Shown in pieces: positions 18,131 to 27,424 of a stretch of DNA of 64,000 nucleotides. The DNA lies in assembly GCF_017589465.1 (NCBI RefSeq), contig NZ_JAELYA010000002.1:186001-250000 (forward strand), given 5' to 3'. The notes beneath the pieces are model-generated. The model saw only the letters and a list, made by a program, of their open reading frames with translations. It was not told where the DNA came from and did not search any database. A program made the translations under genes and the position numbers. Position 1 is the first letter of the stretch, and the number at the start of each line of letters is the position of its first letter. Origin of the DNA: Pseudomonas schmalbachii. GTDB lineage: Bacteria; Pseudomonadota; Gammaproteobacteria; Pseudomonadales; Pseudomonadaceae.

Positions 18131-18389
18131 TTGCGCAACGGCCGTCAACTTTCACCCGACGCCCTCCCGGAGCTTCGGGCACGGCCTGACTGCGCATCGA
18201 TGCGCAAAGGTAAAATTCGCAAATTCAACAGGTTACAGATGATCGAATAGTCATCGAACCAAACTGGAGCACTGCAGGTCGGACTTCGCACCAACATTGA
18301 AATCCGCCTGAAACATAACAGGGCAAGTATTAGAAGCTTTGCCCGAAGTTTGTGCTCTGAAGTTTAGCAGTACTTCTCACACCTGCCAG

Positions 18390-18436
18390 AAGGAATCAGG
18401 AAAACACTTTAAAGAGTGTTTCCCAGGCTATTCCTT
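18390..18436 (+). other. two-part stem-loop in the algD leader
   Basis: An inner stem (GGAAAACACT at 18399-18408 with AGTGTTTCC at 18415-18423, one bulged A) is enclosed by an outer stem (AAGGAAT 18390-18396, ATTCCTT 18430-18436). It ends 63 nt before the algD start codon. Confidence 0.55.
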
Positions 18437-18499
18437 CGCAATGAAAACGGCTCTAAAGGCCAACTTTAAACAGCTCGATAATTGCACGAGGTGAATGCG

Positions 18500-19810
18500 A
18501 TGCGTATCAGCATCTTTGGTCTTGGCTACGTCGGCGCGGTATGTGCCGGCTGCCTTTCTGCACGCGGTCACGAAGTTGTCGGCGTGGATGTTTCCACTAC
18601 CAAGATCGACCTTATCAACCGGGGCAAATCGCCCATCGTCGAGCCGGGTCTGGAAGAACTTCTGCAGAAGGGCATCCAGTCGGGACGTCTGTCCGGCACC
18701 ACCGACTTCAAGCAGGCGGTGCTGGATACCGAGGTGTCGTTCATCTGCGTCGGCACGCCGAGCAAGAAGAACGGCGACCTCGACCTTGGCTACATCGAGA
18801 CGGTCTGCCGCGAGATCGGCTACGCCATCCGCGAGAAAGGCGCTCGCCACACCGTGGTGGTGCGCAGCACGGTATTGCCGGGCACGGTGAAGGACGTGGT
18901 GATCCCGCTGATCGAGGACTGCTCGGGCAAGAAGGCCGGCAGCGACTTCGGCGTCGGCAACAACCCGGAATTCCTCCGCGAATCCACCGCGATCAAGGAC
19001 TACGACTTCCCGCCGATGACCGTGATCGGCGAACTGGACGCGCAGACCGGCGACCTGCTGGAAGAGATCTACCGCGAACTGGACGCGCCGATCATCCGCA
19101 AGTCGGTCGAAGTCGCCGAGATGATCAAGTACACCTGCAACGTCTGGCACGCGGCCAAGGTCACCTTCGCCAACGAGATCGGCAACATCGCCAAGGCGGT
19201 CGGCGTCGATGGCCGCGAGGTGATGGACGTGATCTGCCAGGACAACAAGCTGAACCTGTCGCGCTATTACATGAAGCCCGGCTTCGCCTTCGGCGGCTCC
19301 TGCCTGCCCAAGGACGTGCGCGCCCTCACCTACCGCGCCAGCCAGCTCGACGTCGAGCACCCGATGCTCGGCTCGCTGATGCGCAGCAACTCCAACCAGG
19401 TGCAGAAGGCCTTCGAGATCATCGCCAGCCACGGCACCCGCAAGGTCGGCCTGCTCGGCCTGTCGTTCAAGGCCGGCACCGACGACCTGCGCGAAAGCCC
19501 GCTGGTGGAGCTGGCCGAAATGCTCATCGGCAAGGGCTACGACCTGCGCATCTTCGACCGCAACGTGGAGTACGCCCGCGTGCACGGGGCGAACAAGGAA
19601 TACATCGAGTCGAAGATCCCGCACATCTCCTCGCTGCTGGTTTCCGACCTCGACGAAGTGGTGCGCGCCTCCGACGTGCTGGTGCTGGGCAATGGCGACG
19701 AGCTGTTCGTCGACATCGTGAACAGGACGCCGGCGGGCAAGAAGCTGGTCGACCTGATCGGGTTCATGCCGCACACCAGCAACGAGCGGGCGGAAGGGAT
19801 CTGCTGGTAA
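18500..19810 (+). CDS. algD: GDP-mannose 6-dehydrogenase
   Basis: Oxidises GDP-mannose to GDP-mannuronate with two NAD+, the committed and irreversible step of alginate synthesis. The 436-residue length is the same as in P. aeruginosa. An N-terminal Rossmann fold (MRISIFGLGYVGAVCAGCL) is followed by a central helical domain and a C-terminal UDP/GDP-binding domain; the catalytic Cys268 lies in GGSCLPKDVRAL. GAGGTGA precedes the ATG at 18500 by 5 nt; an in-frame ATG six codons earlier overlaps that site. It is the first gene of the alginate operon, driven by an AlgU-type promoter, and is separated from alg8 by 272 bases of palindromic repeats. Confidence 0.98.
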   Translation: MRISIFGLGYVGAVCAGCLSARGHEVVGVDVSTTKIDLINRGKSPIVEPGLEELLQKGIQSGRLSGTTDFKQAVLDTEVSFICVGTPSKKNGDLDLGYIETVCREIGYAIREKGARHTVVVRSTVLPGTVKDVVIPLIEDCSGKKAGSDFGVGNNPEFLRESTAIKDYDFPPMTVIGELDAQTGDLLEEIYRELDAPIIRKSVEVAEMIKYTCNVWHAAKVTFANEIGNIAKAVGVDGREVMDVICQDNKLNLSRYYMKPGFAFGGSCLPKDVRALTYRASQLDVEHPMLGSLMRSNSNQVQKAFEIIASHGTRKVGLLGLSFKAGTDDLRESPLVELAEMLIGKGYDLRIFDRNVEYARVHGANKEYIESKIPHISSLLVSDLDEVVRASDVLVLGNGDELFVDIVNRTPAGKKLVDLIGFMPHTSNERAEGICW

Positions 19811-19823
19811 TCGGTGCCCTGGT

Positions 19824-19854
19824 GATGGGTATCGCTGCGCCCAACCCATCCTAC
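19824..19854. repeat. palindromic repeat, family C, single unit
   Basis: GATGGGTATCGCTGCGCCCA then ACCCATCCTAC; the same unit forms a head-to-head pair at 35411-35492. It lies 14 bases after the algD stop codon. Confidence 0.7.
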
Positions 19855-19877
19855 GACTGGTAACCGGTGCCCTCCCT

Positions 19878-19942
19878 GTAGGAGCGGGCCATGCCCGCGA
19901 CTCGCGAATGCCAGAGCGTTCGCGGACATGGTCCGCTCCTAC
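19878..19942. repeat. REP-like palindrome pair, family D
   Basis: Opposed arms GTAGGAGCGGGCCATGCCCG and its imperfect complement enclose a short loop. The GTAGGAGCG start is typical of Pseudomonas REP units. It lies between algD and alg8. Confidence 0.85.
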
Positions 19943-19965
19943 GACTGACGGCGGGGCGAATTTCT

Positions 19966-20031
19966 GTAGGAGCGAGCTCTGCTCGCGAAGCTTTTGCGCT
20001 GCTGGCGTTCGCGAGCAGAGCTCGCTCCTAC
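19966..20031. repeat. REP-like palindrome pair, family D
   Basis: Perfect 24-base arms (19966-19989 and 20008-20031), beginning GTAGGAGCGAGCTCTGCTCG, enclose 18 nt. The transcript would fold into a very stable hairpin 50 bases before the alg8 start. Confidence 0.9.
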
Positions 20032-20082
20032 AAAAAGCGCCCTCGGCTGCAAGACAGTTGTTCCCACGTGACGGATCTGAAC

Positions 20083-21564
20083 ATGGACACATACAAGCGA
20101 ATCCTCGGCGAAGCCACCGGCTGGCTGGCGATGATCAGCCTGCTGATGCTGCTTGCGCTGATGGTGCCGAAGACGGTGTTCGACGCCGACTCCAGGGACT
20201 TCCTGCTGCTCATCGGCGCCGTCGGCATCTGGCGCTATTCGATGGGCGGCCTGCACTTCCTGCGCGGGATGCTGTTCCTCCATGTGGTCTACCCGCATTA
20301 CCGCCGCCGCGTGCGCAAGCTCGGCTCGGCGGCCGATCCATCCCAGGTATTCCTGATGGTCACCAGCTTCCGCATCGACGCCATGACCACCTCGATGGTC
20401 TACCGCTCGGTGATCAGGGAGGCCATCGACTGCGGCTTCCCCACCACCGTGGTGTGCTCCATCGTCGAGATGTCCGACGAGGTGCTGATCAAGCAGCAGT
20501 GGCAGAAGCTCAACCCGCCGGAGCATGTGCAGCTCGACTTCGTGCGCATCCCCGGCACCGGCAAGCGTGACGGCCTGGCCCACGGTTTCCGCGCCATCTC
20601 CCGCCACCTGCCGGACGAAGACGCGGTGGTCGCGGTGATCGACGGCGACACCGTCCTGCAGCAGGGCGTGGTCCGCAAGACCGTGCCGTGGTTCAAGCTG
20701 TTCCCCAACGTCGGCGGCCTGACCACCAACGAGTTCTGCGAAGTGCGCGGCGGCTACATCATGAGCGAGTGGCACAAGCTGCGCTTCGCCCAGCGCCACA
20801 TCAACATGTGCTCGATGGCCCTGAGCAAGCGCGTGCTGACCATGACCGGGCGCATGTCGGTGTTCCGCGCCCAGGTGGTGACCAACCCCGACTTCATCAC
20901 CGACGTCGAGAGCGACCACCTCGATCACTGGCGCCTCGGCCGCTTCCAGTTCCTCACCGGCGACGACAAGTCCAGCTGGTACAGCCTGATGCGCCTGGGC
21001 TACGACACCTTCTACGTGCCCGATGCGGCCATCGACACGGTGGAGCACCCGCCGGAGAAGAGTTTCATCAAGGCCAGCCGCAAGCTGATGTTCCGCTGGT
21101 ACGGCAACAACCTGCGGCAGAACTCCCGCGCCCTCGCCCTCGGCCCGCAACGCCTGGGCTGGTTCACCAGCGTGGTGCTGTTCGACCAGCGCGTGTCGAT
21201 GTGGACCTGCCTGCTCGGCCTCGCCGCGTCGATCATCGCCAGCATCAAGTACAGCATCGTGTTCCTGCTGATCTACCTGCTGTGGATCGGCATCACCCGC
21301 CTGGTGCTGACCCTGCTGCTGTCGCTGTCCGGCCACCACATCGGACCGGCCTATCCCTTGATCCTCTATTACAACCAGATCGTCGGCGCCCTGGTGAAGA
21401 TCTACGTGTTCTTCCGCCTCGACCAGCAATCGTGGACCCGCCAGAACACCAAGCTCGACCGCGGCCTGGCCAGCTTCCAGCGCTGGTTCAACACCTGGTC
21501 GTCGCGCGCCATGACCTTCTCCGCTGCCAGCGTCTTCGTCGCCGTGCTGATGAGCATCGTGTGA
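20083..21564 (+). CDS. alg8: alginate polymerase Alg8, family 2 glycosyltransferase
   Basis: Inner-membrane catalytic subunit that polymerises GDP-mannuronate into polymannuronate. The 493-residue protein has N-terminal membrane segments ([20 protein letters not shown]), a cytosolic GT-A domain with the DGD metal motif ([12 protein letters not shown]), the acidic [12 protein letters not shown] stretch and [13 protein letters not shown] as the QxxRW-like segment, and several C-terminal membrane segments. It works with Alg44. The ATG at 20083 gives the P. aeruginosa-like N-terminus; its ribosome site is weak, and longer upstream frames run through REP elements and were not used. Confidence 0.97.
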   Translation: MDTYKRILGEATGWLAMISLLMLLALMVPKTVFDADSRDFLLLIGAVGIWRYSMGGLHFLRGMLFLHVVYPHYRRRVRKLGSAADPSQVFLMVTSFRIDAMTTSMVYRSVIREAIDCGFPTTVVCSIVEMSDEVLIKQQWQKLNPPEHVQLDFVRIPGTGKRDGLAHGFRAISRHLPDEDAVVAVIDGDTVLQQGVVRKTVPWFKLFPNVGGLTTNEFCEVRGGYIMSEWHKLRFAQRHINMCSMALSKRVLTMTGRMSVFRAQVVTNPDFITDVESDHLDHWRLGRFQFLTGDDKSSWYSLMRLGYDTFYVPDAAIDTVEHPPEKSFIKASRKLMFRWYGNNLRQNSRALALGPQRLGWFTSVVLFDQRVSMWTCLLGLAASIIASIKYSIVFLLIYLLWIGITRLVLTLLLSLSGHHIGPAYPLILYYNQIVGALVKIYVFFRLDQQSWTRQNTKLDRGLASFQRWFNTWSSRAMTFSAASVFVAVLMSIV

Positions 21565-21610
21565 CCCCGAACCTGCCGCCCAGCCAAGCCAGATGACAGG
21601 AACCCTGACC

Positions 21611-22777
21611 ATGAATACAGCCGTCAACCTCAACGTCGTGCACGAATCCGAAGCCCAGCGCCGCCATGCGCGGGTCAAGCTGCCGGCACGCATCCGCTTC
21701 ATCGGCAGCCACCGCGAAGGCGTCGATGCGCGACTGATCGACCTTTCCGCCGGCGGCTTCGCCTTCAGCGCCAGCAACGCGCCGATGCAGGTGGGCGAGA
21801 TGTACCGCGGCAAGCTGCTGTTCCAGATCGACAGCATCAGCTTCTCGCTGGAAGTGGAATTCCAGGTGCGCAACTTCAACCCCGACACCCGCCGCACCGG
21901 CTGCGAGTTCCACGGCCTCAAGCCGCGCGACATCGCCGCGCTGCGCTACATGATCACCGCCTTCCTCGCCGGCGAAGTGGTCAGCGTCGGCGACATGCTC
22001 AACACCCTGCAACGCGAGAACTTCACCAAGGAGCGCAAGCACGCCGGCGCCGGCGGCATGGGCTTCATCGGCCGGGTGCGCGCGGTGACCCTGAGCACGG
22101 CGATCTTCGTGGTCGGCGTCGGCGCCTTCGCCTTCATCCTCAACCAGCTGTACAACCTGTACTTCGTCACCCGCGCCGACTCCGGCGTGGTCAACGTGGT
22201 CAGCCAGCAGATCACCATGCCCCGCGAAGGCACGGTGCAGAGCCTGGTGCAGGCCAACGCCGAAGTGACCAAGGGCGCGCCCATCGCCACCTTCTCCGCC
22301 AACCTGCTGGACCTGCTCAAGGGCAACCTGAGCGACGAGCAGCTCAATCCGGCGAACATCGAGAAGCTCTTCGGCCGCACCCTCAAGGGCACCCTGACCA
22401 GCCCCTGCGACTGCCGGGTGGTCGAGCAGCGCGTCGCCGACGGCCAGTACGCCAACAAGGGCGACGTGATCTTCACCCTCGCCCCGCACGACAGCACCGC
22501 CACCGTCGAGGCGCGCTTCCCCTATCGCAATGCCGCGGACCTGGCGCCGGGCACCATCGTCAACTTCCAGGTCGCCGGCGACAGCCAGGTACGCCCGGGC
22601 CGCATCGTCCGCACCGCGCCGGTGGACGGCGACCTCGCCTCGGAAATCCGCGTGCAGATCCAGCCCGACGAACCGCTGGACAGCATGTTCGCCGGCCGCC
22701 CGGTGGAAGTCAGCATCGGCGGCCTGCCGGGCCGCACCCTGCTGAACAAGGCGATGGCCCTGGCCACCGCCCGTTGA
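21611..22777 (+). CDS. alg44: alginate polymerase co-subunit Alg44, c-di-GMP receptor
   Basis: Activates Alg8 when it binds cyclic di-GMP. The 388-residue protein has an N-terminal cytosolic PilZ domain with the ligand residues at their P. aeruginosa positions (Arg17 and Arg21 in RRHAR; Asp44 and Ser46 in DLSAGG), one membrane segment (about 160-180, TAIFVVGVGAFAFILNQLY) and a periplasmic membrane-fusion-like domain. An ATG at 21593 is in frame, but the one at 21611 matches the known N-terminus (MNTAVN). It ends 12 bases before algK. Confidence 0.97.
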   Translation: MNTAVNLNVVHESEAQRRHARVKLPARIRFIGSHREGVDARLIDLSAGGFAFSASNAPMQVGEMYRGKLLFQIDSISFSLEVEFQVRNFNPDTRRTGCEFHGLKPRDIAALRYMITAFLAGEVVSVGDMLNTLQRENFTKERKHAGAGGMGFIGRVRAVTLSTAIFVVGVGAFAFILNQLYNLYFVTRADSGVVNVVSQQITMPREGTVQSLVQANAEVTKGAPIATFSANLLDLLKGNLSDEQLNPANIEKLFGRTLKGTLTSPCDCRVVEQRVADGQYANKGDVIFTLAPHDSTATVEARFPYRNAADLAPGTIVNFQVAGDSQVRPGRIVRTAPVDGDLASEIRVQIQPDEPLDSMFAGRPVEVSIGGLPGRTLLNKAMALATAR

Positions 22778-22788
22778 GAGGACCTGCC

Positions 22789-24174
22789 ATGAGATTCCCG
22801 GTCGAACGACTCGCCCTGCCCCTGGCGATCGCGCTGGCCGCCGGTTGTGCCGGCCTGCCGGACGAACGCCTGGCGCAGCAGGCCCTGGAACGCGGCGACG
22901 TCGCCACCGCCCAGGCCAACTTCCAGGCACTCGCCACCCTCGGTTACGCCGACTCGCAGATCGGCCTGGCGGAAATCCAGGCCGCCAACGGCGACAGCGC
23001 CGCCCAGGCGCGCGCCGAAAAACTCTACCGCGCAGCCGCCGAAACCTCGCCACGCGCCCGCGCGCGGCTGGGCAAATGGCTGGCGGCCAAGCCCGGCGCG
23101 ACCGATGCCGAGCATCGCGAAGCCGAACAGCTGCTCAGTCGCGCCTTCAACGAGGGCGTGGACAGCGCGCTGGTGCCGCTGATCGTGCTCTACCTGCAAT
23201 ACCCGCAGGCCTGGCCGGAAGTGAATCCGCAGCAGCGCATCGACCAGTGGCGCGCCCAGGGCCTGCCGCAGGCCGATCTTGCGCAGATCGTCCTCTACCG
23301 CACCCAGGGCACCTACGACCAGAACCTCGGCGAGATCGAGCAGGTCTGCCAGCGCTGGCTGCGGCGCATGGACGTGTGCTGGATGGAGCTGGCCACCGTG
23401 TACCAGATCCAGGGCAACGCCGATAAGCAGAAGGCCCACCTCGACCAGTTGCGCTCCGCCTGGCAGGCCGGCCGCGTGCCGCCCGAGCGCGTCGAGTCGG
23501 TGGCCCTGGTGCTGGCCAACAGCGAACTCGGCAATGCCGATCCGCAAGCCGCCCAGGCGCTGCTCACCGAACTGGCGCCGCAGTACCCGGCCGCCTGGGT
23601 CAGCCTCGCCCAGTTGCAGTACGACAACCCCGACCTCGGCGACGTCGAGCAGATGCTCGACTACCTGAAAAAAGGCCAGGACGCCGCCCAGCCACGCGCC
23701 GACCTGCTGCTCGGACGCCTCTACTACGACGGCAAGTGGATGCCGCAGGACCCTCGGAAGGCCGAGCAGTACCTGCTCAAGGCCGGCGCCAGCGAACCGC
23801 AGGCGCACTACTACCTCGGGCAGATCTACCGCCGCGGCTACCTCGGCAAGGTCTACCCGGACAAGGCGCTGGAGCACCTGCTGATCGCCGCCCGCTCCGG
23901 CCAGGCCAGCGCCGACATGGCCCTCGCCCATCTGTTCTCGCAGGGCCGCGGCGTGCAGCCGAACCGGGTCAACGCCTACGTTTTCGGCCAGCTCGCCCAG
24001 CGCCAGCAAGTGGCGTCCGCCGGCGAACTGATGAGCCAACTGGAACCGCAGCTGTCGCCGGCCGAACGCAGCCAGGCGCAGCAACTGCTCAAGCGTGAAG
24101 AGCAGGCCCGCGGCGGCAACTGGCAAGCCACCGCGAGCCTCCTGCAGAACAACCAGGAACAAGAAGCCCTATGA
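22789..24174 (+). CDS. algK: AlgK, TPR-like outer-membrane lipoprotein of alginate export
   Basis: Periplasmic scaffold anchored in the outer membrane that guides the polymer to AlgE and helps place the porin. It has 461 residues, a lipobox ending at Cys20 (LAAGC) and many Sel1/TPR-like helical repeats (for example [40 protein letters not shown]). The ATG at 22789 follows GAGAGGA by 5 nt. Its stop overlaps the algE start by four bases (ATGA). Confidence 0.96.
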   Translation: MRFPVERLALPLAIALAAGCAGLPDERLAQQALERGDVATAQANFQALATLGYADSQIGLAEIQAANGDSAAQARAEKLYRAAAETSPRARARLGKWLAAKPGATDAEHREAEQLLSRAFNEGVDSALVPLIVLYLQYPQAWPEVNPQQRIDQWRAQGLPQADLAQIVLYRTQGTYDQNLGEIEQVCQRWLRRMDVCWMELATVYQIQGNADKQKAHLDQLRSAWQAGRVPPERVESVALVLANSELGNADPQAAQALLTELAPQYPAAWVSLAQLQYDNPDLGDVEQMLDYLKKGQDAAQPRADLLLGRLYYDGKWMPQDPRKAEQYLLKAGASEPQAHYYLGQIYRRGYLGKVYPDKALEHLLIAARSGQASADMALAHLFSQGRGVQPNRVNAYVFGQLAQRQQVASAGELMSQLEPQLSPAERSQAQQLLKREEQARGGNWQATASLLQNNQEQEAL

Positions 24175-25676
24175 AGTACACCGACCAGATGACCGCCCAG
24201 CCCTTCCAGCCGCTCGCCCTGGCCAGCGCCGTGCGCCGCGCCCGCCTGCTGCAAGCCATGCTCGGCGCCGGCCTGACCATCGCCGGAACACTGCTCTCGG
24301 CCTCCACCTGGGCCGCCGAGGAAGCGCCGAAGAACTTCGGCCTGGACGTGAAGATCACCGCCGAATCCGAGGACGACCGCGACCTCGGCACCGACCCCGA
24401 AGGCGACGTCAACGGCATCGGCCTCGACCTGCGTCCCTGGGCCTTCGGCCAGTGGGGTGACTGGAGCGCCTACACCATGGGCCAGGCGGTGACCGCCACC
24501 GACACCATCCAGACCGACACCCTGCAGTCCGACGAGAACGGCAACCGCAGCGACGCCCGCCAGCGCGACGACAGCTACCTCGCCCTGCGCGAGTTCTGGG
24601 TCGACTACGCCGGCCTCACCGCCTACCCCGGCGAGCACCTGCGACTCGGCCGCCAGCGCCTGCGCGAGGAAAGCGGCCTGTGGCAGGACACCAACATCGA
24701 AGCGCTGAACTGGAGCTTCGACACCACCCTGCTGCGCGCCCACGCCGGCGTCGCCCAGCGCTTCTCCGAGTACCGTACCGACCTCGACGACCTGGCGCCG
24801 GAAGACGAGGACCGCACCCACCTGTTCGGCGACATCTCCACGCAGTGGATGCCGCACCACTGGGTCGGCCTGCGCCTGCACCACGCCGACGACAGCGGCA
24901 ACCTGCCCAATCCGGGCGAGGTGGTCGACGAACTGGACAAGACCTCCACCGGCAAGCTCACCTGGCTGGGCATCGAGGCCAACGGCGACGGCTACGAATA
25001 CCGCTCGCAGATGCCGCTGAACTACTGGGCCAGCGCCACCTGGCTGACCGGCGACCGCGACCGCCTGACCAGCACCCCGGTCGACGGCGAGCGCATCGCC
25101 ACCGGCAAGCAGAGCGGCGACGTGAATGCCTACGGCGTCGATCTCGGCCTGCGCTGGAACATCGACGAGCAGTGGAAGGTCGGCGCCGGCTATGCCCGTG
25201 GCAGCGGCGGCGGCGATGACGGCGAGGACCAGTTCGAGCAGACCGGCCTGGAGAGCAACCGCTCCAGCTTCACCGGCACCCGCTCGCGCGTGCACCGCTT
25301 CGGCGAGGCCTTCCGCGGCGAGCTGAGCAACCTCCAGGACGCCACCCTGTTCGGCTCCTGGCAACTGCGCGACGACTACGACGCCAGCGTCGTGTACCAC
25401 CGCTTCTGGCGCGTCGATGGCGATTCGGACATCGGCAACAGCGCGATCACCGCGCCGCTGGTCAACGACGACAAGGACATCGGCCAGGAAGTCGACCTGG
25501 TGGTGACCCGCTACTTCAAGCACGGCCTGCTGCCGGCCTCGATGAGCCAGGCGATCGACGAACCGTCGGCGCTGGTGCGCTTCCGTGGCGGCCTGTTCAA
25601 GCCGGGCGATGCGTACGGCAGCGACGTCGATTCGACCATGCACCACGCCTTCGTCGATTTCATCTGGCGCTTCTGA
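24171..25676 (+). CDS. algE: AlgE, alginate export porin
   Basis: Outer-membrane beta-barrel that lets alginate leave the cell. The 501-residue precursor has a signal sequence ending near STWAAE, then alternating strand patterns and a terminal aromatic residue (FVDFIWRF). The P. aeruginosa homologue is an 18-strand barrel of similar length. It starts inside the algK stop codon, showing translational coupling. The stop is 11 bases before the original algG ATG. Confidence 0.96.
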   Translation: MKYTDQMTAQPFQPLALASAVRRARLLQAMLGAGLTIAGTLLSASTWAAEEAPKNFGLDVKITAESEDDRDLGTDPEGDVNGIGLDLRPWAFGQWGDWSAYTMGQAVTATDTIQTDTLQSDENGNRSDARQRDDSYLALREFWVDYAGLTAYPGEHLRLGRQRLREESGLWQDTNIEALNWSFDTTLLRAHAGVAQRFSEYRTDLDDLAPEDEDRTHLFGDISTQWMPHHWVGLRLHHADDSGNLPNPGEVVDELDKTSTGKLTWLGIEANGDGYEYRSQMPLNYWASATWLTGDRDRLTSTPVDGERIATGKQSGDVNAYGVDLGLRWNIDEQWKVGAGYARGSGGGDDGEDQFEQTGLESNRSSFTGTRSRVHRFGEAFRGELSNLQDATLFGSWQLRDDYDASVVYHRFWRVDGDSDIGNSAITAPLVNDDKDIGQEVDLVVTRYFKHGLLPASMSQAIDEPSALVRFRGGLFKPGDAYGSDVDSTMHHAFVDFIWRF

Positions 25677-25687
25677 GGAATCTGTCG

Positions 25688-27412
25688 ATGAGTATCTGGA
25701 TGAGCTTCCGTGCAGCTGTACCCTCACCCCAACCCTCTCCCGGAGGGAGAGGGGGCAGATCGGCGTCGGGATACATGCCGTGCCAGCCGGCAACTCCAGA
25801 CAGTCCCCTCTCCCTGAGGGAGAGGGCTAGGGTGAGGGGGGAAAGCCAACACCAAAACGCCCCCCTGGCAACCCTGCTGCTCGGCAGCCTCCTGCTCGCC
25901 ACCGCACCATCCTGGGCCGCGGAGACGCCTGCCAAACAGCCGGGCATAACCCAGACGCTGAAGGAATCCGGCAACTACACCGTAACCGCCGCACCCGCCG
26001 AACCACTGCACCTCGACCCGCCGAAGCTGCCGGACCTGTCCGGCTACACGGCCGAGGCAGTGGAGAAGAAGATCGACCGCAAGCCAGGCAAGGCCACGGT
26101 GCAGCGCATGGTCCAGCAGCAGCCGCTGAAGGAATTCACCGGCGGGCAGAACCGTCTCGGCGAGTGGGTCAAGCGCCAGCGGCAGATGCCCCAGGCGATC
26201 TTCATCGACGGCGGCTACGTCAACCTCGCCCAGCTCGCCGGCAAGCTGCCGAAGAACGCGCTGGAACAGGTCGAGCCCGGCGTGTTCGTCGCCCGCCTGC
26301 CGATCGTGGTCAACCAGGGCGCGACCCTGGATATCGACAAGGGAGTGAAGGAACTGCGCCTGTCCCAGGATCGCGGCGCCTTCCTGGTCAACGACGGCAA
26401 GCTCTTTATCCGCGACAGCAAGGTCACCGCCTGGAACGAGGCAAAAAAGGAACCGGCCTGGTACAGGACGCCCAACGAATTCCGCCCGTTCCTGGTGTCC
26501 TGGGGCGGCGCCGAGGCCTATCTGGTCAACAGCACCTTCACCAGCTTCGGCTACAACGCCTCGAAGGCCTACGGCATCTCCATCTCGCAGTACAGCCCGG
26601 GGATGGACAAGACCATGAAGCGCCCACGGCCGAAAGGCTGGGTGCTCGATTCCACCTTCATCGACGCCTGGTACGGCTTCTACTGCTACGAGGCCGACGA
26701 CCTGGTGGTGAAGGGCAATACCTACCGCGACAACATCGTCTACGGCATCGACCCGCACGACCGTTCGCACCGGCTGATCATCGCCGGGAACACCGTGCAC
26801 GGGACGAAGAAGAAGCACGGCATCATCGTTTCCCGCGAGGTGAACGACAGCTGGATCTTCAACAACAAGACCTTCGATAACCACCTTTCCGGAATCGTCC
26901 TGGACCGTAATTCCGAACGCAACCTGGTGGCCTACAACGAGGTGTACCGCAACCAGTCGGACGGCATCACCGTCTACGAATCCGGCGACAACCTGATCTA
27001 CGCCAACCAGGTGCTGGGCAACCGCCGCCACGGCATCCGCGTGCGCAACAGCGTGAACCTGCGCCTGTACGAGAACGTCGCCGCCGGCAACCAGTTGATC
27101 GGCGTCTACGGCCACATCAAGGACCTGACCAACACCGACCGCAACATCAACCTCGACCCGTTCGACACCAAGGTTTCCCTGATCGTGGTCGGCGGCAAGC
27201 TGATCGGCAACGGCTCCGGCCCGCTCTCGGTGGATTCGCCGCTGTCCCTCGAACTCTACAAGGTGGCGATGCTCGCCCCGACCAAATCCTCCGGCATCAG
27301 CCTGCCCGGCATCCTCGGCGAGAAGCAGGACGAGATCCTCGACCTGCTGGTGCGCCAGCAGCGCGCCGTGCTGATCGACCCCGTGGAAAGCCAGGCCGAA
27401 CTCCAGGACTGA
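25688..27412 (+). CDS. algG: AlgG, mannuronan C5-epimerase, with a repeat element in its 5' end
   Basis: Periplasmic enzyme that turns D-mannuronate residues into L-guluronate in the polymer. The mature part is complete: parallel beta-helix repeats (CASH type), the catalytic DPHD motif in YGIDPHDRSH, and VLDRNSERNLVAYNEVYRN. The 5' end is odd. From the original ATG (25688, ribosome site GAGGAA) only about 11 codons precede a 119-base repeat (25721-25839) that is read in frame, giving a 574-residue product with a very long N-region. Inside the repeat a GTG at 25832 is preceded by GGGAGAGG and would give a 526-residue precursor with a normal signal peptide (core LATLLLGSLLLATAPSWA). I think the GTG start is the better one, but this is inference. 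Confidence 0.93.
   Translation: MSIWMSFRAAVPSPQPSPGGRGGRSASGYMPCQPATPDSPLSLRERARVRGESQHQNAPLATLLLGSLLLATAPSWAAETPAKQPGITQTLKESGNYTVTAAPAEPLHLDPPKLPDLSGYTAEAVEKKIDRKPGKATVQRMVQQQPLKEFTGGQNRLGEWVKRQRQMPQAIFIDGGYVNLAQLAGKLPKNALEQVEPGVFVARLPIVVNQGATLDIDKGVKELRLSQDRGAFLVNDGKLFIRDSKVTAWNEAKKEPAWYRTPNEFRPFLVSWGGAEAYLVNSTFTSFGYNASKAYGISISQYSPGMDKTMKRPRPKGWVLDSTFIDAWYGFYCYEADDLVVKGNTYRDNIVYGIDPHDRSHRLIIAGNTVHGTKKKHGIIVSREVNDSWIFNNKTFDNHLSGIVLDRNSERNLVAYNEVYRNQSDGITVYESGDNLIYANQVLGNRRHGIRVRNSVNLRLYENVAAGNQLIGVYGHIKDLTNTDRNINLDPFDTKVSLIVVGGKLIGNGSGPLSVDSPLSLELYKVAMLAPTKSSGISLPGILGEKQDEILDLLVRQQRAVLIDPVESQAELQD
25721..25839. repeat. 119-bp palindromic element, family E, inside algG
   Basis: Starts CCCTCACCCCAACCCTCTCC and ends in the complementary AGAGGGCTAGGGTGAGGGG. 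The centre (GGCGTCGGG, ATGCCGTGCCAGCCGGCAAC) is shared with the copies at 43331-43450 and 49918-50035. This copy is in the coding region and stays open in the algG frame. Confidence 0.9.
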
Positions 27413-27424
27413 GGACCCAGACGC

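Larger units (their letters stand above)
17573..18499. other. algD upstream control region and leader
   Basis: This 927-base stretch has no credible gene. It is clearly richer in A and T than its neighbours. It holds the AlgU-type promoter (18102-18130), one or two AlgR-like boxes (17750-17760, 18083-18092), an imperfect palindrome around 17885-17910 (TTGCAAGTTGCAA core), and a leader of about 360 nt with a 16-bp palindrome (18191-18206) and a long stem-loop (18390-18436). In P. aeruginosa the same interval carries far-upstream AlgR sites and binding sites for AmrZ and other regulators. Confidence 0.75.

Noticed and set aside
18428-20092. Minus-strand frame opposite algD running into the REP hairpins
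   Set aside because: No domain; it crosses repeat elements; algD on the other strand is certain.
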